NCBI RefSeq assembly: GCF_900114155.1 | Contig: NZ_FOSC01000001.1 | Span: 1-64,000, forward strand | Origin: Marinobacter persicus | GTDB taxonomy: Bacteria; Pseudomonadota; Gammaproteobacteria; Pseudomonadales; Oleiphilaceae | Direction of reading: 5' to 3' | DNA length: 64,000 nt | Shown: one piece after another, positions 29,253 through 38,313 of the stretch | Position numbering within the stretch: position 1 is the stretch's first letter | Layout of the letters: each line of letters begins with the position of its first letter | Made by a program: the position numbers and the translations under genes | Notes under the pieces: model-generated | What the model was told of the DNA's origin: nothing | The model's input: only the letters and a program-made list of their open reading frames with translations | Database searches by the model: none

Positions 29253-32090
29253 ATGAACGCGGAACACGCCCGTTTCACAGGTGCCAGGCACCTGCCGGTT
29301 TTTCTTCTGATCCTGATGATAACGTTATTTCTCAGCCCGACGGTGAACGCCAGCGTGAATCCCACCAAAAGCCCCAACGACAACAACGACTACCGTTTTC
29401 TGGAACTGGACAATGGCCTTCGGGTGATGCTGGTTTCCGATCCACAAGCGGAAAAAGCGGCAGCCTCCCTGAACGTGGCCGTTGGCAGTGGCGACGACCC
29501 CGATGACAGGGCCGGTCTCGCCCATTTTCTGGAGCACATGCTGTTCCTGGGAACCGAAAAATACCCCGATGCCGGCGAATACCAGCAGTTCATCCGCAGC
29601 CACGGTGGCAGTCATAACGCCTTTACCGCCTTCCAGGACACCAACTATTTCTTTGACGTGGAAGCCGAATTCCTGGAGCCGGCCCTGGACCGCTTCGCCC
29701 AGCAGTTCTCCGCACCACTGTTCACACCAGAACTGGTGGACCGGGAGCGCAACGCCGTGCACTCGGAATTTACCGCCAAACTGAAAGACGATGCCCGGCG
29801 ACTGTTATCGGTGCGCAAAGCCGGCGGCAACCCGGACCATGCATTCAGCCGCTTTGCCGTGGGCAACCTGACCACCCTGGAGAACACCGACGACAACCCG
29901 CTACGCCCTGACCTCATCGAGTTCTGGCAACAGCATTACTCCGCCAACATCATGACCCTGGCGGTTTACGGCCCACAGAGCCTGGACGATCTCGAACAAA
30001 TGGTGCGCCCGCGCTTCAGCGCCATAGAAAACCGCAACCTGAGCCCGAAAACCCACCCCCAGCCGGTGCTGGATGTGGACCGGCTGCCGGAAAAAATCAC
30101 CGCCGAAAGCCTGAAAGACAGCCGGCACATGACCCTGGCTTTCCCCATACCGTCACAAAAAGCCAACTACAAAACCAAACCGGTCTCGTACCTGGCCAAC
30201 CTGATTGGCCACGAAGGCGAAGGCAGCCTGTTTGATGTACTGAAAAAAGCCGGCCTGGCGGAAAGCCTGTCTGCCGGCCTGGGCATGGACACCGGCGAAC
30301 ACGCCACCCTGGAAATCAGCCTGTCGCTGACCCGCGAAGGCCTGAAGCGCCAGGACGAGATCATCGCCCTGACCTTCGACTACCTGGACAAAATCCGTGA
30401 GAACGGCATTGAAGAGAGCCGGTTCCGGGAAATGCAGCAACTGGCCACCATCGATTTCCGCTACCGGGAAAAAGGCAAGCCAACCAGCGAGGCCATGCGC
30501 CTGTCCCGTCTGTTGCGGGATTACCCGGCGGAAGACGTTTTGAGCGCTCCTTGGCTGATGGAACGTTACGCACCGGAACAGTACCGTGAAGTACTGGCAC
30601 AGCTCACTCCCGACAACCTGCTGGTGCGCGTATCAGAGCCCACACCGGAACTGGATAATCCGCAGATCACCCAGTGGTACCAGACCCCCTGGCAAAGAGT
30701 GCCGCTGGATATCACCAGCACCGCCAGTGCCCGACTGGCCAACAAGTTAACGCTGCCGGAAGTGAACCCTTTCGTACCGGAAGACCTGGAACTGGTGCCT
30801 GGCCAGACCATGGAACAGCCTAAACGCCTGGCACAGCTGTCCGGCCTGGATGTGTGGTACGCCCGCGACACCCGCTTTGAAACCCCGAAAGCCAATGTAC
30901 TGGTCAGCCTGCGCACGCCGGCGGCCAGGGGCTCAGCCCGCGAAAAAGTACTGACCCAACTCTTGCTGGATGCCGTCAACCATGGGCTCAACGCCCAGAC
31001 CTACCCGGCCAGACTGGCAGGGCTGGATTACCGTGTGTACGGCCATTTGCGGGGCATCACCGTGCGCGTGGGCGGCTACAATGACAAACTGCACACCCTG
31101 CTGAGCCGGGTGCTGGCCGAACTGGCCAGCCCGGAACTGACAGAACAGCGCTTCAATCTGGCACAGCAACGGCTCATCGACAGCCTGGAAAACAAAGCGA
31201 AAAACCGCCCGGTGCAACAAACCTCCGAGTTTGTCCAGACAGCACTGATTGAAGGCACCTTCCCGACGGACGCCAAACTGGCCGCGGCCCGTGACGTTTC
31301 ACTGAAGGATTTGCAGGTCTTTGCCCAAAAGCTGCTGGCGCAGACCGACCCGGTCATGCTCGCCCACGGCAACTTGACCGAAGCCTCCGCCCTCAACCTG
31401 GCCAAACGGGTTGAAGCACAGGTGCTGGCAGTTGGCGGACGCACCGACGTAGCCCGGGCGGGCATTCGCCAACTGCCAGAAGGCCAGACAGACGCCGGCC
31501 TTGAGATCGACCATCCGGATACCGGCTACACCCTCTACCTGCAGGGAGACAACACCGGTTATGAGGAGCGGGCGCGTTACCACCTGCTTGCCCAGATTAT
31601 CGGCAGCCCGTTCTACGAGGAAATCCGCACCAACCGGCAACTGGGGTACATTGTCTACGCCACCAACTTCGAAATACTGGAAACCCCGGCAGTGGCGCTG
31701 GTGGTGCAGTCCCCCGAAGCCAGGAGCCAGACCATCGACCAGGCCGTGAGCGAATTTGCCACAAACTTTACCGATGAACTCGCCAAACTGGATGACAACC
31801 GCCTTGACCGTGAAAAACAGGCCGTGATCAGCCGCCTGCTGGAAAACGAACGTCAACTGGGCGAAATCTCCAGCCGCTACTGGCAGGAAATCGATCGGGA
31901 AAACCACGACTTTGACAGCCGTGAACGCCTGGCCGACGCGATCCGCAAGGTGTCTCTGGAGGAACTGCAGAACACCTTTGAAAAAGCGCTTCTGGAACGT
32001 AAAAATGCGCTACTGGTCAGCACCAGTGAACAGCTTCCCGACGCAGGTCAGGTGCTGGAACAGCTGCGCCGCCAACCCACGGTGAACTGA
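29253..32090 (+). CDS. M16 insulinase/pitrilysin family zinc protease
   Basis: The 945-residue protease has an N-terminal signal peptide (hydrophobic residues 15-33, cleavage near VNASVN) and so is periplasmic. The inverted zinc motif HFLEH lies at residues 90-94, with the third ligand glutamate in NAVHSEFTAK (about 172). Two M16 halves plus the C-terminal inactive M16C domains are present, with the substrate-loop motif EIRTNRQLGYIVYATNF. This is the full pitrilysin (protease III) layout. GAGGGG precedes the ATG. It is the last core gene before the tRNA-Arg locus. Confidence 0.95.
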   Translation: MNAEHARFTGARHLPVFLLILMITLFLSPTVNASVNPTKSPNDNNDYRFLELDNGLRVMLVSDPQAEKAAASLNVAVGSGDDPDDRAGLAHFLEHMLFLGTEKYPDAGEYQQFIRSHGGSHNAFTAFQDTNYFFDVEAEFLEPALDRFAQQFSAPLFTPELVDRERNAVHSEFTAKLKDDARRLLSVRKAGGNPDHAFSRFAVGNLTTLENTDDNPLRPDLIEFWQQHYSANIMTLAVYGPQSLDDLEQMVRPRFSAIENRNLSPKTHPQPVLDVDRLPEKITAESLKDSRHMTLAFPIPSQKANYKTKPVSYLANLIGHEGEGSLFDVLKKAGLAESLSAGLGMDTGEHATLEISLSLTREGLKRQDEIIALTFDYLDKIRENGIEESRFREMQQLATIDFRYREKGKPTSEAMRLSRLLRDYPAEDVLSAPWLMERYAPEQYREVLAQLTPDNLLVRVSEPTPELDNPQITQWYQTPWQRVPLDITSTASARLANKLTLPEVNPFVPEDLELVPGQTMEQPKRLAQLSGLDVWYARDTRFETPKANVLVSLRTPAARGSAREKVLTQLLLDAVNHGLNAQTYPARLAGLDYRVYGHLRGITVRVGGYNDKLHTLLSRVLAELASPELTEQRFNLAQQRLIDSLENKAKNRPVQQTSEFVQTALIEGTFPTDAKLAAARDVSLKDLQVFAQKLLAQTDPVMLAHGNLTEASALNLAKRVEAQVLAVGGRTDVARAGIRQLPEGQTDAGLEIDHPDTGYTLYLQGDNTGYEERARYHLLAQIIGSPFYEEIRTNRQLGYIVYATNFEILETPAVALVVQSPEARSQTIDQAVSEFATNFTDELAKLDDNRLDREKQAVISRLLENERQLGEISSRYWQEIDRENHDFDSRERLADAIRKVSLEELQNTFEKALLERKNALLVSTSEQLPDAGQVLEQLRRQPTVN

Positions 32091-32119
32091 CCAACCAACG
32101 CAACCCGCCACCATACCTG

Positions 32120-32153
32120 GCCGGCACCCCTTGAGACCCAAGCCGGTGCCGGC
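32120..32153 (+). terminator. Hairpin after the M16 gene, overlapping the tRNA promoter
   Basis: GCCGGCACC (32120-32128) pairs perfectly with GGTGCCGGC (32145-32153). There is no T-tract. The loop contains the -35 of the tRNA promoter and the right arm forms its spacer, so the structure may separate upstream read-through from tRNA transcription. Confidence 0.45.
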
Positions 32154-32159
32154 TATGAT
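32131..32159 (+). promoter_or_regulatory. Sigma70 promoter of tRNA-Arg
   Basis: TTGAGA (32131-32136), a 17-bp spacer and TATGAT (32154-32159) are followed by a GC-rich discriminator. The expected start is about 10 bp before the tRNA. This is the best-formed promoter in the window. Confidence 0.8.
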
Positions 32160-32175
32160 ACGCCCTCTTCAAAAA

Positions 32176-32252
32176 GCCCCCGTAGCTCATCTGGATAGAG
32201 CGTCCCCCTCCTAAGGGGAAGGTAGCAGGTTCGAGTCCTGCCGGGGGTACCA
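32176..32252 (+). tRNA. tRNA-Arg(CCT)
   Basis: The 77-nt sequence folds into a full cloverleaf: 7-bp acceptor stem GCCCCCG/CGGGGGT, D-arm GCTC/GAGC, anticodon stem TCCCC/GGGGA with loop CTCCTAA (anticodon CCT), T-arm GCAGG-TTCGAGT-CCTGC, and encoded CCA. It reads AGG codons. The 3' part from 32233 is repeated at the far end of the island, so the gene is the integration site. The island restores an intact 3' end. Confidence 0.97.
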
Positions 32253-32259
32253 GTTACCC
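32233..32259 (+). repeat. attL core (tRNA 3' end)
   Basis: This is the left copy of the 27-bp identity block, running from the T-arm of the tRNA through CCA and seven bases beyond (GTTACCC). The identical right copy is at 59048-59074. Confidence 0.9.
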
Positions 32260-32364
32260 TTCCGCATCGATCCACAACCAACCCCAAACACCTGTTTTAA
32301 AAGTCTTTTTTCGAAAAACGGTGTCCTTATCGATCCACAATATTCCGCCCCAATCTACATGTTC

Positions 32365-32374
32365 TGGGGGTACA
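32365..32374 (+). promoter_or_regulatory. Candidate integrase arm site 1
   Basis: TGGGGGTACA occurs here, inverted at 32416-32425, and again beside the right core at 58971-58980. Its GGGGGTAC also occurs in the attachment core. Arm-type integrase binding is inference. Confidence 0.45.
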
Positions 32375-32415
32375 TCCGGGGTGCAAACTGAAGTTCGCCC
32401 CGCTATAGTAGATTT

Positions 32416-32425
32416 TGTACCCCCA
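32416..32425 (-). promoter_or_regulatory. Candidate integrase arm site 2 (inverted)
   Basis: The minus-strand copy of TGGGGGTACA lies 20 bp before the integrase start and just downstream of a TATAGT -10 candidate (32404-32409). Binding here could also repress the integrase gene. Confidence 0.45.
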
Positions 32426-32445
32426 AAAAGAGCTCAAGCCCCGCC

Positions 32446-33672
32446 ATGTCCAGGCCTATAAACCTCCTGACCGACAAAAAAATCCAATCCGCCAAGTTCG
32501 AGAAATTCGGTAAACGAACCAAGCTCTCGGATGGAGCCGGACTGTACCTGGACATCCAGCCCTCCGGGAGGTATTGGAGGATGAAGTACCGATTTGACGG
32601 CAAGGAGAAAACACTTGCCCTTGGCGTCTACCCGGATGTCTCGCTGAAGCTGGCTAGGGAGCGTCGAACGGGCGCCCGGGAACAGATTGCCGACGGCATT
32701 GATCCAAACGAGGTCAGAAAAGAAAAGAAGGCCGCCCTGAAAGAACAGGCAGACACCTTCAAGGCTGTCGCAGAGGACTGGCTCAAGCTAAAGAAAGGCG
32801 AGCTTGCCGATAGTACGCTGGAAGTTGCGAAGAGAAGGCTCGAAACATGGGCTTTCCCTAAACTGGGCCACTTGCCGATCAGGGAAATCAAAGCCGCCAC
32901 TGTCATGGAGGCCCTGAGACCCATTGAAGACCAAGGTAAGCACGAGACCGCACACCGAATCCGGCAACGCATTGGCGAGATCTTTCGATATGCAGTGGCA
33001 GCAGATCGCGCTGAGATTGATCCCACAGCAACGTTGAGAGGGCAACTCAAAACCACCCCCACCAGACACCGTTCCGCCATCACCAGCCCAGAGGAGTTAG
33101 GCAAGCTGCTGAAGGCCATCGATGCCTATGGAGGGCACGCAACAACCAGGGCCGCTCTGAAGCTGGCTCCCTTGCTATTTCTACGACCGGGAGAGCTTCG
33201 CAACGCAGAATGGAGCGAAATAGATCTGGACAACGCAACCTGGATTGTTCCTGGCAAACGCATGAAGGGCACCCAGAAGGCCAAGAGAGCAGGACAAGTC
33301 CCTGACCATACTGTACCGCTATCCACTCAGGCCCAGGGCATCCTGAAGGAGCTCAAAACCATCACTGGCCACCAAAGCCTGGTATTTGAATCCGTTAAAC
33401 GGGGCCGCCCATTGTCAGAGAACACAATCAACGTCGCACTCAAATCGATGGGTTACGATGGCTCTGTCATGGTGGGTCATGGATTCCGGGCAACAGCATC
33501 TACCCTCCTTCACGAGCAGAACTGGCAGCCAGAGATCATTGAGCTTCAACTGGCCCACAAACAGCGCAACCAAGTAGCTGCCGCTTACAATCGCTCGGCG
33601 CGCATTGAGGATCGGAGGGTAATGATGCAGGAATGGGCTGATTACTTAGACCGGATCAGGAAATCAGAATGA
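32446..33672 (+). CDS. Tyrosine-type site-specific integrase (P4 family)
   Basis: The integrase recombines the tRNA-Arg attachment site. The 408 residues have the N-terminal arm-binding DUF4102 domain (LSDGAGLYLDIQPSG, WRMKYRF), a SAM-like core-binding domain (about 100-190) and the catalytic domain. The catalytic residues are the arginine in FLRPGELRNAEW (about 247), HGFRAT (about 345) and the tyrosine in AAYNRS (about 380). It appears intact. It lies 194 bp from the tRNA and is transcribed away from it, the usual layout for P4-like islands. Confidence 0.96.
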   Translation: MSRPINLLTDKKIQSAKFEKFGKRTKLSDGAGLYLDIQPSGRYWRMKYRFDGKEKTLALGVYPDVSLKLARERRTGAREQIADGIDPNEVRKEKKAALKEQADTFKAVAEDWLKLKKGELADSTLEVAKRRLETWAFPKLGHLPIREIKAATVMEALRPIEDQGKHETAHRIRQRIGEIFRYAVAADRAEIDPTATLRGQLKTTPTRHRSAITSPEELGKLLKAIDAYGGHATTRAALKLAPLLFLRPGELRNAEWSEIDLDNATWIVPGKRMKGTQKAKRAGQVPDHTVPLSTQAQGILKELKTITGHQSLVFESVKRGRPLSENTINVALKSMGYDGSVMVGHGFRATASTLLHEQNWQPEIIELQLAHKQRNQVAAAYNRSARIEDRRVMMQEWADYLDRIRKSE

Positions 33673-33692
33673 CTCTCTGCTCCTTCACAGCC

Positions 33693-34430
33693 TCAACTAT
33701 CGTGGGCACCCTTGCCAAATTGATCGAGAACAGCATTCCAGGCATCAGCCAGAGGCTTCACGCTATCTGGTGAGTCTGACGAAGACGAAAAGGTAATCAT
33801 GCTCTCGATTCCGTCGCCTTGATCAACATTGATGCGGACATCGAGGTCATCCACAGCACATTCCATAACCGCACTCAGCAGTTTCTCGAAGGCAGCCAGG
33901 CGATCCAGTCTCTTAGCAAAGCTATCCTCCCGTCGGGATAGTTCAATGCCGGCAGCCTTCAGCTCGTCTTCCCTATCCCTCAATTTCTTGGAATCTTCTT
34001 TTATCTTTTGACGCTGCTTTTTCAGGGCAACGCTCTCTCCCCTTCTGACTGCATCTTCATCGGTTATCAGATCTTCAACCACGGTTGATTCACGCAGCCT
34101 GGTTGCTCGGGACATTGCCGCCAACTTGACGCAGATGGACTCCCTCAGATCCAGGCGCTTGATTAGCCTCTTCTCCTTTTCCCGGACCCTGCTTGCACGC
34201 TCCTGCCTCACCGACTCCAGGAGCAATCGGTAACGTAGCTTGCCAGCGTCAGACCCTTGCAATCTCAGGACCATTTCTACCAGCTGCTCCCTTCGCGGCA
34301 TTCTTGCTGCGGACCTTCTACGGTTGTCAGCTGGAAGGGCCACATTGTTCTTCTGCAGGTGCTCAATCGCAAAGTCCACGAGCTCTTCCTTCTGAAGACG
34401 ATCAGCCCACTTCTCAATCCTTGAAATCAA
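33693..34430 (-). CDS. Coiled-coil protein of unknown function
   Basis: The 245-residue protein is rich in Lys, Arg and Glu. It has a long predicted coiled coil in the middle (about 75-190; EKEKRLIKRLDLRESI, KKQRQKIKEDSKKLRDRE) and an acidic Ser-rich C-terminus. I do not recognise the family. It faces the integrase gene with 20 bp between stops. AT content is higher than in core genes, in line with acquisition. A DNA-associated or structural role is possible but unsupported. Confidence 0.75.
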   Translation of the reverse strand: MISRIEKWADRLQKEELVDFAIEHLQKNNVALPADNRRRSAARMPRREQLVEMVLRLQGSDAGKLRYRLLLESVRQERASRVREKEKRLIKRLDLRESICVKLAAMSRATRLRESTVVEDLITDEDAVRRGESVALKKQRQKIKEDSKKLRDREDELKAAGIELSRREDSFAKRLDRLAAFEKLLSAVMECAVDDLDVRINVDQGDGIESMITFSSSSDSPDSVKPLADAWNAVLDQFGKGAHDS

Positions 34431-34532
34431 TTAGCACACCATCTCATTTGCAAATACTACTCATTTATTTTTTTAAGTACTCATGTAACAAGCTACCATA
34501 AACAAAACGTTGTGCAATCGTTATGTTTCACG

Positions 34533-34550
34533 GGTACTGTATATAGTACC
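34533..34550. promoter_or_regulatory. Palindromic operator-like site
   Basis: GGTACT-GTATAT-AGTACC is an 18-bp near-perfect palindrome 24 bp before the 34574 gene, overlapping AT-rich -10-like sequence (TATATA). The two flanking genes are divergent, so it could control both. Confidence 0.5.
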
Positions 34551-34573
34551 TACTATATATAACTGAGTTCGGC

Positions 34574-35980
34574 ATGCTTCTACGATTTTCATTGATTTCT
34601 TGCTCACCTTTCGCAAGGTTTTTCCTGCTTAAATTCGTCACACGTTATGGGAATCAGATGCCGTGGGTGGATCAGGTGACGGAAATTATCAATGCGATTG
34701 AACTACCGAAATCACGATTTTATGAAGTCGTCAAAGAGCTTCGCTCATTGGGTGTTCTGGAGGTCCAAGAGACCAAACCCACTGAGATCCATCAGGTCCG
34801 ATACCAAGTCACTATTGAAGAACCGGAAATATGCTCGTTCGCCCTAAACAATCAACCGCGCTTACATCAGCACAAAGTCGACGAGTTACTGACATTGAAA
34901 CCACGGCCAATCAGTAGGCGGCCGCATCAGTTAACGATACCTCAGCGGGTCCTAATGATTGCCTTGCTTGAAGAGGCCGATGCGGGAGGAATAATCAGAA
35001 ATATCGGGTTTTCTGACCTGGCTCAACGGACCGGATTGGCGATACGACAAGTCAAGAATCAGATGGCGAAACTCCGAGAATTTCACTACGTTCGAGTCTC
35101 GCTCCCCGGGGGGAACACAACGGGCCTGACTGGGAGATATAACAGCGTTCACGCATTGAATTTAAGACACCCTGATTTCGACCGGCAATCGACATCCGGA
35201 GGAATTGTGATTTTCGGGCAGTCGGTCCCGTCCATCCCAGATGAGTACCTCAACTACTTTCACTTCCAACACAGAGAATTACGCAAGGGCCTTTTAAAGC
35301 AAAGGCGTACCTCGCATGTACAAATCGACCAACGTGACGAGCTTCTTAAGCTCGCGAGCCGAGCAGGAAATTTGCAAGCGTCTTCTACCTGGATTTTCCT
35401 GAACTGGCTTTGCCACGACCTTGCCTCAAGAACATTATCAGAACTCTGGAACGAACTATCAGAACTGACCGCCGGGGAGCTAAACACAATAATTGGCAAC
35501 AAAATTCGTGGAGAGTGGCTATCCGCCTACCGCGCAATCATAGAAATAGATGACGCCAAAAACCCCGGACAAAAAAAAGCAGTTCGTAGCAAACAGCCCG
35601 AGCTGTCGATACTTCCATTGATTGAAATGAGTATGAGCACTGCCGTACGCGATATTGCCGGTGGGGTGAAGAAAGCTCTCACTTATTCGGAAGCCCTACC
35701 CAATCACGCCGAGAACTACCATTTCCAAATTCTGCCCATCCCACACAAAGGCGAAAGGGGGCTCTTCGCGCTCGAAATAACGGCAGGCAGTGGAACCCGA
35801 TTAAATCAAAAAAATGAATTTGTAATGGCCCTTGGGTTTGACCCAAAGCGGGGAAAGATAACTGTTGACAGCATTTCAGATGTCTATGCGCTCAAGCACA
35901 ACACTCTGGCAATGACAGGGCTAGCCACCCCTCCATTGGCGTGCCCGATACTTGCCAGTCTACCTAAAACGGAGAAGTGA
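34574..35980 (+). CDS. Probable winged-helix DNA-binding protein, unknown family
   Basis: The 468-residue protein shows two helix-turn-helix-like regions. One is near residues 30-65 (VTEIINAIELPKSRFYEVVKELRSLGVLEV) in pieces typical of winged helices, the other near 145-185 (FSDLAQRTGLAIRQVKNQMAKL). The C-terminal half has no recognised motif. The arrangement suggests a regulator or a replication-associated protein of the island. The first ATG (34574) is used; an ATG at 34658 preceded by GGGA is an alternative. The gene is AT-rich relative to core genes and is preceded by a palindrome. Confidence 0.75.
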   Translation: MLLRFSLISCSPFARFFLLKFVTRYGNQMPWVDQVTEIINAIELPKSRFYEVVKELRSLGVLEVQETKPTEIHQVRYQVTIEEPEICSFALNNQPRLHQHKVDELLTLKPRPISRRPHQLTIPQRVLMIALLEEADAGGIIRNIGFSDLAQRTGLAIRQVKNQMAKLREFHYVRVSLPGGNTTGLTGRYNSVHALNLRHPDFDRQSTSGGIVIFGQSVPSIPDEYLNYFHFQHRELRKGLLKQRRTSHVQIDQRDELLKLASRAGNLQASSTWIFLNWLCHDLASRTLSELWNELSELTAGELNTIIGNKIRGEWLSAYRAIIEIDDAKNPGQKKAVRSKQPELSILPLIEMSMSTAVRDIAGGVKKALTYSEALPNHAENYHFQILPIPHKGERGLFALEITAGSGTRLNQKNEFVMALGFDPKRGKITVDSISDVYALKHNTLAMTGLATPPLACPILASLPKTEK

Positions 35981-36145
35981 ATCCGCCACCGTCTATCGCA
36001 GACTTCACAGGCGAGATCAGCGTACGGGGACGGATATTGCTCCTAATACGCTAAACCCCAACTGACCCGGACACCATTTCGGCAAAACTGATCATTTCTT
36101 ACACCGCCTCCCAATCTTCTGAACCAACAGGTCAGGAGATCAAAC

Positions 36146-36619
36146 ATGCAGATTTTACGGCTTAGAGACGTCATTCACACAACAGGCCTCGGCCGCTCAT
36201 CAATATATAAGTTTTCAGGCCGGGGCCTGTTTCCCCGCCCCATAACTCTTGGTGGCATGTCAGTTGGCTGGAGAGCAGATCGAATAGACCGATGGATTGT
36301 TGAACGCATTCGCGAGCGTGATTCCGTCGCCGGAAACGCAGAACACACTACGCCATGGGCCGTCACTATTGGAAAAGAAGGCGAAGGCCAAACGGGCCTT
36401 CGGGTCCTCCGCATCAAGCAAGTTATGGAGCTAACAGGCCTCGCCCGGGCAACGGTGTACAAATATATTCACGAAAGAAATTTTCCGCTTCCGGTATCGC
36501 TGGTAGGTGCCTCGGTGGGCTGGGTGCGAGCCGAAATCGAGTATTGGCTGGCTTCCTGTGCCGAGGACAGCAGCGACGAGCTCCTCAATGAATCTGAAGC
36601 GTTTTCCGAAGCTGCCTGA
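36146..36619 (+). CDS. Double AlpA/MerR-type regulator
   Basis: The 157-residue protein contains two AlpA-like helix-turn-helix domains in tandem: LRLRDVIHTTGLGRSSIY (about 4-21) with GWRADRIDRW, and LRIKQVMELTGLARATVY (about 90-107) with GWVRAEIEYWL. AlpA proteins activate excision or late genes of P4-like islands and normally contain one such unit. AGGAGAT precedes the ATG. A single-domain relative lies at 38314. The duplication could allow one chain to bind a palindrome. Confidence 0.9.
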   Translation: MQILRLRDVIHTTGLGRSSIYKFSGRGLFPRPITLGGMSVGWRADRIDRWIVERIRERDSVAGNAEHTTPWAVTIGKEGEGQTGLRVLRIKQVMELTGLARATVYKYIHERNFPLPVSLVGASVGWVRAEIEYWLASCAEDSSDELLNESEAFSEAA

Positions 36620-37071
36620 CCCAACCTCAATATACCGTTCTCAGTAACGCCTCTGGCTAGACCCGCTACCGACACTAATTCTTTTTGCAACCAATCGATC
36701 TATCCTCCAGTTTTGCGCCACATCCAGCATCCAGCATTCCCGCCTGTCCTAGCAAAGTGACCCATCCCCTTTTGGGTTTGTATGTTATTGGCTATCAGCA
36801 GTACGCCTTATCAGTGGATACAGTAGCAAAGAGGAGATGGGCTCACACAGTGAAAGCCCATTGCGGTACTGGGAGTGATTACAGAGATATTGAGAGAATC
36901 AACACCTTAAAGCAATGCAGTGGATACAGGTGGCAATGAACCGCATTCAGCAATTCAAACGAGCATCAAAAGGGGCTTAACCGAATTACGTTCAGGAGGA
37001 CAGATAACTTTTTACATACCGGGGTAATGGTACGAGCACAACGCTCAGGCCATCTAACCTGGAGACTTACA
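36620..37071. other. 452-bp gene-free region upstream of Rep, possible origin
   Basis: No credible gene lies here; an 84-codon frame at 36685 lacks family features. The region holds a 12-bp direct repeat CAGTGGATACAG (36812-36823 and 36918-36929) on either side of a hairpin with ATGGGCT/AGCCCAT arms (36837-36861). Since it precedes an HUH-type Rep gene, an origin of rolling-circle replication is a reasonable hypothesis. Confidence 0.4.
36837..36861. repeat. Hairpin, candidate replication origin structure
   Basis: ATGGGCT pairs with AGCCCAT across 11 nt that include an inner CAC/GTG pairing. The direct repeats CAGTGGATACAG lie 13 bp to the left and 56 bp to the right. No nick-site consensus is known to me for this Rep group. 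Confidence 0.35.
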
Positions 37072-38211
37072 ATGGACCAATACGCTTACTACGATACCCC
37101 GAACGATGAAGAGATGCTGGACTGGTTGGGCGGATTACACGGCAGTGAAATCATTACCAATGCAGCAGGCCAGCCAATTGCGATGCCCTCAGATTACCAC
37201 TGGCGCAACGATCTGGTCTGGGTCGACCAACAGCTGAAAGCTATGGCCAATACGCGGCAGTTCCTTGATCACCAGCGACTCATTCAGCCAGAGGCCTTCG
37301 GCGCAGATACGGTGGTGTTGGCCCCAGATCCGCTGTTAGAGAGACTGACCACACTTTTCACTGTATTAGTGACCATGTTTCATGAAACAGATATTGGTCA
37401 GTACTATCGACCCAGTCCCTACGCTACGCGCTTCCTGTGGGCCTTTGGTCAGTGCGCGTACCTTCATGAGGCTGGATTTCGCCAACCACCAGCAATGAGC
37501 CGTCACGAAGCAGAGCAGGTCCTCACTGATCTCAATCAACGACTGGAAGCCTGGCACCAGAGCATGAACCAGCTGGACTTTACTTACGAATGTAATCGCA
37601 ACCGACGTAACAGCCGCAACAATTACAAACGCCTGTGTGAGCTCATGGAAGCCCTCTTCGAGTGCCACAGTCGCCTGATGGTTGTTCGAGTAGATCTGGG
37701 CTACAGCGAGTTCGATAGTCCCTACATTGGCTACGAGACGGCCCGTTATCACCGAAAGCAACTTTGCCACGCATTTAATACCGACCCACTGTTCAACCAT
37801 TTGTTGGGCTACGCCTGGAAACTGGAATGGCAGCCCAAAAAGGGTTTCCATTACCACTTCATCTTTTTCTTCGATGGCCACCAATGCCAGGAGGACATTA
37901 CAAAGGCTCGCCTTATTAGTGAAATGTGGGCCAAGGCCATTACCGGCGGCCAAGGTCATCCTTGGAATTGCAACCTCGATGCCGAGCAAACCTACCACTA
38001 CAACGCCATGGGATGCATCGACTACCATGACACCGCAAAACAACAAGGGCTTTTCAAGCTGGCCAAATACCTGACCAAGATCGACGAATACGCCGCTATG
38101 TTGGTTAACGGCAGGACCTTCCAGACAAGCCGCAAACCGAGCAGTCAGGACGGACCACGTCGTGGGCGGCCTCGTTTATATCAGGGCAGGCCTTTTAATT
38201 CTGGGCGCTGA
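37072..38211 (+). CDS. Replication initiator-like protein (YagK/YfjJ, inovirus Gp2 family)
   Basis: The 379-residue protein belongs to the YfjJ/inovirus-Gp2 group found in filamentous phages and P4-like islands. It contains a histidine-hydrophobic-histidine motif in FHYHFIFFFDG, resembling the metal site of HUH endonucleases, and a conserved LAKYLTKIDEY segment with candidate tyrosines. It ends in a basic tail (GPRRGRPRLYQGR). The ATG at 37072 has GGAG eight bases upstream; 15 extra codons upstream are open. It probably replicates the excised island, which is inference. It is flanked by AlpA genes, much like CP4-57. Confidence 0.85.
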   Translation: MDQYAYYDTPNDEEMLDWLGGLHGSEIITNAAGQPIAMPSDYHWRNDLVWVDQQLKAMANTRQFLDHQRLIQPEAFGADTVVLAPDPLLERLTTLFTVLVTMFHETDIGQYYRPSPYATRFLWAFGQCAYLHEAGFRQPPAMSRHEAEQVLTDLNQRLEAWHQSMNQLDFTYECNRNRRNSRNNYKRLCELMEALFECHSRLMVVRVDLGYSEFDSPYIGYETARYHRKQLCHAFNTDPLFNHLLGYAWKLEWQPKKGFHYHFIFFFDGHQCQEDITKARLISEMWAKAITGGQGHPWNCNLDAEQTYHYNAMGCIDYHDTAKQQGLFKLAKYLTKIDEYAAMLVNGRTFQTSRKPSSQDGPRRGRPRLYQGRPFNSGR

Positions 38212-38313
38212 GTCGACGTCGATAACTCCTAGCTTGATGTGGACACTGAGCCGCCCGGCATGACCGCTTGAACTCTCCGACAAATACTCTGAGCAATTGG
38301 AGGAGAAAGATCT

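Noticed and set aside
36685-36939. 84-codon frame upstream of the Rep gene
   Set aside because: No ribosome site, no motif, and it overlaps repeats and a hairpin that suggest non-coding DNA.
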